A stretch of 64,000 nucleotides of DNA from Allopusillimonas sp048270225. Its GTDB lineage: Bacteria > Pseudomonadota > Gammaproteobacteria > Burkholderiales > Burkholderiaceae_B. The notes under the pieces were generated by a model. The model was not told where the DNA came from, did no database searches, and saw only the letters and a program-made list of their open reading frames with translations. This document shows, piece by piece, positions 58,495 to 64,000 of the stretch (within the stretch, counting starts at the first letter, position 1; each line of letters opens with the position of its first letter). The DNA is taken from NCBI GenBank assembly GCA_048270225.1, contig JBLWTG010000008.1:62001-126000 (forward strand), written 5' to 3'. Position numbers and translations under genes: made by a program.

Positions 58495-59550
58495 ATGCCC
58501 CACCCCTCCCGCCTTACCCGCTGTCTGGCATCGCTTACGGCAGTCGCCGCCCTTTGGTCCACGGGCGCCCTGGCTGACTCGCAGCACTGGAAGGCCATCG
58601 GTCAACCGGCCGCCACCGGGCTGGTGCAAAAAAACATGGAGAAGCCCTTCTTCGACCATTTTGCCGAGCGTACCGGGCTGGACATCGACGTCGACTACAA
58701 GCCCGTAGACCAGCTGGGCATCAAGGATACGGAGCAGCTGCGCGTGATGAAAGCCGGCCTGTTCGATATCGTTTCACTGCGGGTTTCGCAGAACTCGCGC
58801 GATGAACCCACCCTGCTCGGCCTGGACCTGGTGGGCGCCGCCCCCGACTATGCAACGGCGCGCAAAGTGGCCAAGGCCTACCTGCCTGTCGTGGACAAGC
58901 GCCTGCAGGAGAAATTCAATGTCAAACTGCTGGGCGCATGGCCATTCGGCCCTCAGATCATCTTCTGCAAAAAGCCTGTCGCGTCGCTGGCCGACCTGAA
59001 AGGCCTGAAGGTGCGCACTTATGACCAGAACCTGTCCAAGTTCATGCAAAGCATAGGCGCCACGCCGGTTCCCCTCTCCTTTACAGAAGTGCACCAATCC
59101 TTGTCCATGGGGGTGGTCGACTGCGCCATCACCGGGCCCAGTTCGGCAAACAGTTCTGGCTGGCCGGAAGTGACTACCCACCAGTATGGCCTGGGTGTAC
59201 AGATGGCCGTCAATGCCTACGCCATCAACCTCAAGGCCTGGAACGCATTGAAGCCTCAAGAGCAGGTCAAACTTCAGGCCGCGTTCGACAAACTGGTCGA
59301 TGATATCTGGACATACTCGGAAGAACTGACAGTGGACGCCATGGCGTGCAACGCCGGCAAGGACAGCTGCAAGCTGGGCAAGCAATACAAGCTGATTGAC
59401 TCGCCCTTGCAAGATGCCGACAGAAAGACGCTGAAGGAAGCCGTGGCAGCCATTTCGGTACCGACCTGGGCCGCAATCTGCGACAAGTCCAACCCCACCT
59501 GCTCGGCTGACTGGAAAGCCACCGCCGGCAAAGCACTGGGTATTGAGTAA
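58495..59550 (+). CDS. TRAP transporter substrate-binding protein (DctP family)
   Basis: A 351-residue periplasmic protein with signal peptide (LTRCLASLTAVAALWSTGAL ADS). DctP markers are GLKVRTYDQNLSKFMQSIGA, where the Arg in KVRTYD normally binds the ligand carboxylate, and TEVHQSLSMGVVDCAITGPS. ATG 58495 follows caaggag, a clear ribosome-binding site, so the longer frame is not used. It is the first gene of the operon and is separated from the permease genes by a strong hairpin. Confidence 0.93.
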   Translation: MPHPSRLTRCLASLTAVAALWSTGALADSQHWKAIGQPAATGLVQKNMEKPFFDHFAERTGLDIDVDYKPVDQLGIKDTEQLRVMKAGLFDIVSLRVSQNSRDEPTLLGLDLVGAAPDYATARKVAKAYLPVVDKRLQEKFNVKLLGAWPFGPQIIFCKKPVASLADLKGLKVRTYDQNLSKFMQSIGATPVPLSFTEVHQSLSMGVVDCAITGPSSANSSGWPEVTTHQYGLGVQMAVNAYAINLKAWNALKPQEQVKLQAAFDKLVDDIWTYSEELTVDAMACNAGKDSCKLGKQYKLIDSPLQDADRKTLKEAVAAISVPTWAAICDKSNPTCSADWKATAGKALGIE

Positions 59551-59562
59551 CCCGAAGGCAGT

Positions 59563-59583
59563 CGGCCGGCGCATCGCCGGCCG
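59563..59583 (+). other. Strong hairpin between TRAP binding-protein and permease genes
   Basis: CGGCCGGCG-CAT-CGCCGGCCG is a perfect 9-bp, all-GC stem with a 3-nt loop, 12 nt after the binding-protein stop. There is no T-run. Such structures often protect the binding-protein mRNA from 3' decay so that it outnumbers the permease. Confidence 0.65.
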
Positions 59584-59621
59584 GCACACGACACGCCTGA
59601 CTCACAAACAAGAGCCCTCAG

Positions 59622-60254
59622 ATGAAAAACCAACTTGAACGCGCCCTGGCCATTGCCTTTGGATTGATCTTCATAGCGTTGTCGCTGATCGTTACGGTGG
59701 AAACCATCATACGAAAGGTTTTCAACACATCGCTACAAGGCGCGGACGAACTGGGCGGCTATGCACTGGCGATCGGGGCCACCATCGCTTTCACTCTTGC
59801 GCTGCTCAGCCGCTCCCATGTGCGCGTGGATGTACTCCTGGCGCGCTTTCCGCCTCGCCTGCAAACCCTGCTGCACTGGCTTTCTGCGGTGCTGATGATG
59901 GGTTTCGCTGTGCTGATTGCCTGGCTGGCGTGGGCCACACTCATGGACTCCCGCGATTACGGCAGCGTATCGCAGACGCCGTGGGCAACCCCGCTGACCT
60001 ATCCGCAATCCCTCTGGGTGCTTGCCCTCGTCATCTTTGCTGTCATGACCACGCTGTACGCCGCACTGGCGACGATCTGGATGCTGCAAGGCAAGCATGC
60101 CCGCATCGACGCCCTGCTCGCGCCCAAGTCGACGCAGGAAGAAGTCCAGGAAGAAGTGGGGGATTTGCAGACACGCAGCGAAACGCTCGCGCGCATGCCG
60201 CCGGCAGTCCCGCCCTCCCGTATCACTCCCGCAATCGGAGTCGCCCGGCCATGA
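59622..60254 (+). CDS. TRAP transporter small permease (DctQ family)
   Basis: A 210-residue protein with four membrane helices (about 9-29, 48-66, 86-108 and 130-152). The N-terminal MKNQLERALAIAFGLIFIAL and the loop GADELGGYALAIGATIAFTL are characteristic of DctQ. The C-terminal 45 residues form a polar tail that is longer than usual. It overlaps the large permease gene by 4 nt. Confidence 0.9.
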   Translation: MKNQLERALAIAFGLIFIALSLIVTVETIIRKVFNTSLQGADELGGYALAIGATIAFTLALLSRSHVRVDVLLARFPPRLQTLLHWLSAVLMMGFAVLIAWLAWATLMDSRDYGSVSQTPWATPLTYPQSLWVLALVIFAVMTTLYAALATIWMLQGKHARIDALLAPKSTQEEVQEEVGDLQTRSETLARMPPAVPPSRITPAIGVARP

Positions 60255-61546
60255 ACATCTCCTATATCTTTATCGGATTCCTGGGTATGCTGGGCATGAT
60301 GCTCGCAGGGTTGCCTATTGCCGTCTCCATGGCCATGGTCGGCATCCTGGGCGGCATCGCGGCCTATGGCCTGCCTTTCATGAACTCCATCGCTCCTGTG
60401 ATCTGGGGCGTGCACAACGACAATCTGCTTACCGCGATTCCGCTGTTCCTGCTTATGGGCGAATTGCTGCTGCGTTCAGGTATTGCAGATCGAATGTTCG
60501 GCGCAATGGCTGCATGGCTGGGCCGTCTTCCAGGCGGTCTGCTGCACACCAATATCGGCTGCAGCGCTGTGTTCGCCGCCACCTCCGGTTCGTCTGTCGC
60601 CACCGCGGCCACCATGGGGACGGTCGCCCTGCCCTCGCTTCATCGGCGCGGATACAGCATGAGCGCATCGCTCGGATCCATCGCCGCCGGCGGTACGCTG
60701 GGCATCCTCATTCCCCCCTCGGTCAACATGATTGTCTATGGCTCTCTCACCGAGACTTCCATCGGCCAGCTGTTCATGGCGGGCATTATCCCTGGCCTCC
60801 TGCTCACCGCGCTCTTCATGGCCTGGATCGCCGCGCATGCCATCTATACAGGTCAGGCCAAGCGCGAAGCCCTTGCACCGTTGCCTGAACGCATACGTCT
60901 GCTCAAGGGCTTTATTGCACCCGGGGTGGTATTCATCGTCGTCATGGGCAGTCTTTATACCGGCGTGGCCACCACCACGGAATCAGCGGCGCTGGGGCTG
61001 GTCTGCTCGCTCTTCTTTACCTGGCAAAGCGGCAAACTCACCTGGGCCCTGCTGGAAAACTGTTTTCTGCAGGCGGCCCGCACTACCGGCATGATTCTGC
61101 TGATCATGACCGCCGCCTTCATTCTTAACCTGGCCGTCGGGCTCACCGGCGTAGCCGAGGCCATGACGCAATGGGTCACTTCGTTCGGCCTGTCGCCTAC
61201 CGCGCTACTGTTGATTCTGGTCCTGTTCTACCTGCTGTTGGGCATGTTCATGGATGTCATGAGCATGATGGTGGCGACCATTCCCATCACCTTTCCCATC
61301 ATCAGCGCCCTGGGTATAGATCCGGTATGGTTCGGCATCTTCATCGTGCTGATGTGCGAGCTGGGCCTCATCACGCCGCCGGTCGGCATGAACCTGTTTG
61401 TGGTCCATGGCATCAGGCCGGACCGGGGCTCGTTTCGCGACGCAATCTTCGGCGCCCTGCCGTACGTGATCATCCTGCTGGGCTTTACCCTGCTGCTCAT
61501 CGTGGCGCCGCAGATTGCCACCTGGCTTCCAGGGCAACTGCGATGA
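60251..61546 (+). CDS. TRAP transporter large permease (DctM family)
   Basis: A 431-residue protein with about 12 membrane segments, starting MNISYIFIGFLGMLGMMLAG. It contains IPLFLLMGELLLRSGIADRM, ATSGSSVATAATMGTVALPS and IPPSVNMIVYGSLTETSIGQ, all DctM signatures. The start overlaps the small permease by 4 nt and the stop overlaps the amidase by 4 nt. It is the ion-coupled transport subunit. Confidence 0.94.
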   Translation: MNISYIFIGFLGMLGMMLAGLPIAVSMAMVGILGGIAAYGLPFMNSIAPVIWGVHNDNLLTAIPLFLLMGELLLRSGIADRMFGAMAAWLGRLPGGLLHTNIGCSAVFAATSGSSVATAATMGTVALPSLHRRGYSMSASLGSIAAGGTLGILIPPSVNMIVYGSLTETSIGQLFMAGIIPGLLLTALFMAWIAAHAIYTGQAKREALAPLPERIRLLKGFIAPGVVFIVVMGSLYTGVATTTESAALGLVCSLFFTWQSGKLTWALLENCFLQAARTTGMILLIMTAAFILNLAVGLTGVAEAMTQWVTSFGLSPTALLLILVLFYLLLGMFMDVMSMMVATIPITFPIISALGIDPVWFGIFIVLMCELGLITPPVGMNLFVVHGIRPDRGSFRDAIFGALPYVIILLGFTLLLIVAPQIATWLPGQLR

Positions 61547-62946
61547 TGACACCGCTGTGGCGACAGGACGCGCTGGCGTTGCACACGTCCTTTATGCAGG
61601 GTGACAGCACGCCCGTCGAGGCGCTGCTCAGCTGTCTGGCACGAATCAGCGAAGTGCAGCCCCGCATCAATGCCTACACCGCACTGCGCACGGACACTGC
61701 AATGGCCGAAGCCCAGGCCAGCACCAGGCGGTATCAGGACGGACATCCGCTGTCTTGCCTGGATGGTGTCCCCCTGAGCGTCAAAGACAATTTGCTCACC
61801 GCCGATATGCCGACCACCTGGGGCAGTCCTGGCCTGGCGAACTATTGTCCCGGCACAGAGGAGCTGGCAGTGCGTCGTATGCGGCAGGCCGGCGCCATTG
61901 TGGTCGGCAAAACCAATGTGCCCGAGTTCACGCTGGAAGGCTATACCGACAACGCCCTCTATGGCGCCACGCGCAACCCCTGGAATACGGAACTGACCCC
62001 GGGCGGATCCAGCGGCGGCGCCGCTGCCAGTGTGGCCGCCGGCTGTACGCCACTGGCCTTGGGCACAGACGGCGGCGGATCCATCCGCCGCCCCGCCGCC
62101 CATTGCGGCCTGGTGGGCTTCAAGCCCTCGCTGGGCGCCATCGCGCGCACCGACGGCCTGCCCACCCTGCTGCTGGATTTCGAAGTGGTTGGCCTGATGG
62201 CCCGCTCTGTCGCGGATGTCAAGGCCATGCTGACCGTCACCGGCGGCGCCCATCGCTCTGATGCATCCTCACTGGCGGCCCAGACCGCCCGCGCGCACCC
62301 GACCGCTCGAGCCCCGCTCAGGGTGTTGTATGTGGCCACGCTTGATCAGGCGCCGGTGGATCCAGACATTGCACGCCAATGCGAACTTGCCGCACAACAG
62401 TTGAGCCGCCTGGGCCATGAGGTGCACGCTGGCCCGCTGCCGCTGGATCTGGCGCCCGTCAATAAAGACTGGCCTGCCGTGAGCCAGATCGGCCTGGACC
62501 TCATGTTTGCCCAACACCCAGACTGGGGCGCCGCCTCATCCGCAAAATACCGCGACATGGCAAAACAGGGCGCTGCGCGTCCCGCGCGCGAGCTGTGGCA
62601 TACCCTGGAACGTATCGCCCAGTTGAGACGCGATTGCGCAACGCTCTTTACCCAGTGGGATGTCGTCATCACGCCCACCACCGCCGCCATGCCCTGGCCC
62701 GCCAGAGAAGCATACCCCTCACAGATCGCTGACCAGAACGTTGGCCCGCGCGGCCACGCCGTCTTTACCGGCTGGGTGAACGCCGCCGGGCTACCGGGCA
62801 TATCGCTGCCCATAGGCTGTGCCTCTACCGGTCTGCCCATCGGCTTGCATCTCGTGACCCGCTATGGCGGAGACGATCTGCTGCTGAACCTGGCGTCTGT
62901 CTGCGAGGCTCAGCTGGACTGGCGCGCAGGCTGGCCGGCGATCTGA
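61543..62946 (+). CDS. Amidase signature family hydrolase
   Basis: A 467-residue amidase. The Ser-cisSer-Lys triad is visible: K81 in SVKDNL, S156 in TPGGSSGGAAASVAAG and S180 in LGTDGGGSIRRPA. The family hydrolyses a range of linear amides. Translational coupling to the TRAP permease suggests that the imported compound, or a product of it, is an amide. Confidence 0.92.
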   Translation: MMTPLWRQDALALHTSFMQGDSTPVEALLSCLARISEVQPRINAYTALRTDTAMAEAQASTRRYQDGHPLSCLDGVPLSVKDNLLTADMPTTWGSPGLANYCPGTEELAVRRMRQAGAIVVGKTNVPEFTLEGYTDNALYGATRNPWNTELTPGGSSGGAAASVAAGCTPLALGTDGGGSIRRPAAHCGLVGFKPSLGAIARTDGLPTLLLDFEVVGLMARSVADVKAMLTVTGGAHRSDASSLAAQTARAHPTARAPLRVLYVATLDQAPVDPDIARQCELAAQQLSRLGHEVHAGPLPLDLAPVNKDWPAVSQIGLDLMFAQHPDWGAASSAKYRDMAKQGAARPARELWHTLERIAQLRRDCATLFTQWDVVITPTTAAMPWPAREAYPSQIADQNVGPRGHAVFTGWVNAAGLPGISLPIGCASTGLPIGLHLVTRYGGDDLLLNLASVCEAQLDWRAGWPAI

Positions 62947-63002
62947 CCGTAGCGTCAGTGTGCGGCAACGAGCGCTCGCCTCACAACCCCAGGAACTCAT
63001 AT

Positions 63003-63920
63003 ATGTACGCATGCCCACACCGCCGCTTTACGCCGCAACCCACCCATAGCGCCTTGCGCTGGCCCGGCGGGCAAGGGCTGGCGATATCCTTTGTGCTAAA
63101 CATCGAAGAAGGCGGCGAACTTTCCCGCACGGCGGGAGACGAGCGTAATGAAGCCGTGCACGAAGTCACGCATGAGATCACTGGTGTGCCGGACTTCTGC
63201 ATGGAAAGCCACTTCGAATATGGCGCAAGGGCCGGCTACCAGCGCATCGCGCAACGCTTTATCCAGGCAGAATTACCGCTCACGCTGAACGTCTGCGGCC
63301 GAGCGCTTGAGCACACCCCATGGGTGGCCCGGGACGCCATCACACATAGCTGGGAAATGTGCGGCCATGGCTGGCGCTGGGAGTCCCAGGCAGACATGGA
63401 TCTGGATACTGAGCGCGCCAGCATCGAGCGCACGAGCGCAACCATCGCCCGACTGGGCGGGCGGACACCCACCGGCTGGCATTGCAAATCCTCGCCCTCT
63501 ATCCATACGCGCCGCCTGCTGCAGGACATGGGCTTTCTGTATGACAGCAATGACTACGGCGGTGAAGTGCCTTATATCGTGTCGCGCGCAGACGGCAGCC
63601 CGTATGTTGTATTGCCCTACGCCTTCGACACCAACGACATGCGGTTTTTCGACCGGGGCGGCTTCGTACGCGGACGCGACTTTTCCGATTATGTGATTGA
63701 CGCGATAGACGCTTTGCAAATCGAGGCCCGGCATGCGCCGCGCCTGTTGACCATAGGCCTGCATACCCGCATCCTGGGCCGGCCCGCGCGCATAGGCGCC
63801 CTGGATGCCGTATTCGCCCGCATTCAGCAAGCCGAAGCACAGGGCCAGCCCTGCTGGATCGCTACGCGCGAAGACATCGCGAGGTACTGGCTGGCAAACG
63901 CCGGCAGAAGGCCTCATTGA
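63003..63920 (+). CDS. PuuE-like polysaccharide deacetylase-family hydrolase (allantoinase / cyclic imidase type)
   Basis: A 305-residue NodB-fold protein. ISFVLNIEEGGELS is the PuuE-type variant of the first motif. Further motifs are VPDFCMESHFEYGARAGYQR, WEMCGHGWRWESQ and GWHCKSSPSIHTRRLLQDMG. PuuE proteins open the hydantoin ring of allantoin, and relatives hydrolyse cyclic imides; true polysaccharide deacetylation is less likely without a signal peptide. ATG 63003 gives the usual family start. It lies 56 nt after the amidase, in the same direction. Confidence 0.85.
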   Translation: MYACPHRRFTPQPTHSALRWPGGQGLAISFVLNIEEGGELSRTAGDERNEAVHEVTHEITGVPDFCMESHFEYGARAGYQRIAQRFIQAELPLTLNVCGRALEHTPWVARDAITHSWEMCGHGWRWESQADMDLDTERASIERTSATIARLGGRTPTGWHCKSSPSIHTRRLLQDMGFLYDSNDYGGEVPYIVSRADGSPYVVLPYAFDTNDMRFFDRGGFVRGRDFSDYVIDAIDALQIEARHAPRLLTIGLHTRILGRPARIGALDAVFARIQQAEAQGQPCWIATREDIARYWLANAGRRPH

Positions 63921-64000
63921 GCACGTCCAAATGGCGTTGTCGCAGTAACCATTGCAGAGCCGCCTGAATGTTCATGGCATAACACAGCGATCAAGTCGGC
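63914..64000 (-). CDS. Possible C-terminal end of a convergent gene (partial)
   Basis: On the minus strand the only open frame from the window edge runs 28 codons to TGA at 63914-63916, ending in MVTATTPFGRAQ. It overlaps the hydrolase tail by 7 nt. No family is recognisable from this piece; it may be chance. Confidence 0.3.
   Translation of the reverse strand, partial: ADLIAVLCHEHSGGSAMVTATTPFGRAQ

Noticed and set aside
1..64000. tRNA, rRNA, riboswitch and replication-origin signals
   Set aside because: None was recognised by eye. A covariance-model scan would be needed to exclude small RNAs.

Overview
The window looks like a chromosomal segment of a betaproteobacterium of the Alcaligenaceae type (Bordetella / Achromobacter / Advenella relatives). 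The basis is three Bug (TctC-like) periplasmic binding proteins without neighbouring TctA/TctB permeases, many LysR, GntR, IclR and AraC regulators beside small catabolic operons, and a moderately high G+C coding style. No rRNA, tRNA or CRISPR array was seen. The genus is an inference; no database was searched.

Layout. 1-2.7 kb: the end of an aromatic-acid-type efflux operon (FUSC tail, DUF1656, HlyD adaptor, outer-membrane factor). 2.7-6.4 kb: a Bug protein, a LysR regulator and a divergent dehydrogenase/DUF1185 pair. 6.5-10.5 kb: a toxin-antitoxin scrapyard with a BrnT-like pair, an IS3-family remnant, a class II Fic protein, a MNT nucleotidyltransferase with a broken HEPN partner, and duplicated, internally deleted copies of the same locus. 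10.5-17.2 kb: catabolic genes (IclR, TauD/TfdA dioxygenase, Bug, isomerase, MHS transporter, class II aldolase, LysR).

17.3-35.1 kb is the most striking part. A type II secretion system (gspC divergent from gspGHIJKLMNDEF, no prepilin peptidase) converges on a membrane-anchored formylglycine-generating enzyme (FGE) and a sulfatase. A second, divergently transcribed sulfatase and an outer-membrane barrel follow. Both sulfatases carry the Cys-x-Pro-Ser-Arg activation motif, a lipoprotein signal and a C-terminal dockerin/EF-hand-like domain clasped by two cysteines. I read this as a self-contained module for activating and exporting surface sulfatases; the functional link is inferred.

35.1-42.2 kb: a 5.7-kb segment bounded by 110-bp direct repeats of the 3' end of a DUF488 gene. 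It carries a YghA-like SDR, an acidic protein and a three-subunit gluconate-2-dehydrogenase-type complex, followed by DUF488, DUF2945 and SRPBCC genes. 42.4-50.1 kb: a truncated ATP-binding gene and a 2324-residue glycine-rich autotransporter. 50.3-54.3 kb: an AraC regulator, then a GntR regulator divergent from a fumarylacetoacetase-family hydrolase and a Bug protein, with clear operator repeats. 54.3-56.0 kb: hipBA with three evenly spaced operators. 56.0-64 kb: two racemase/isomerase-superfamily enzymes with a GntR regulator, divergent from a TRAP transporter, an amidase and a PuuE-like hydrolase under a consensus sigma-54 promoter. These could form a cyclic-imide or amide catabolic pathway.
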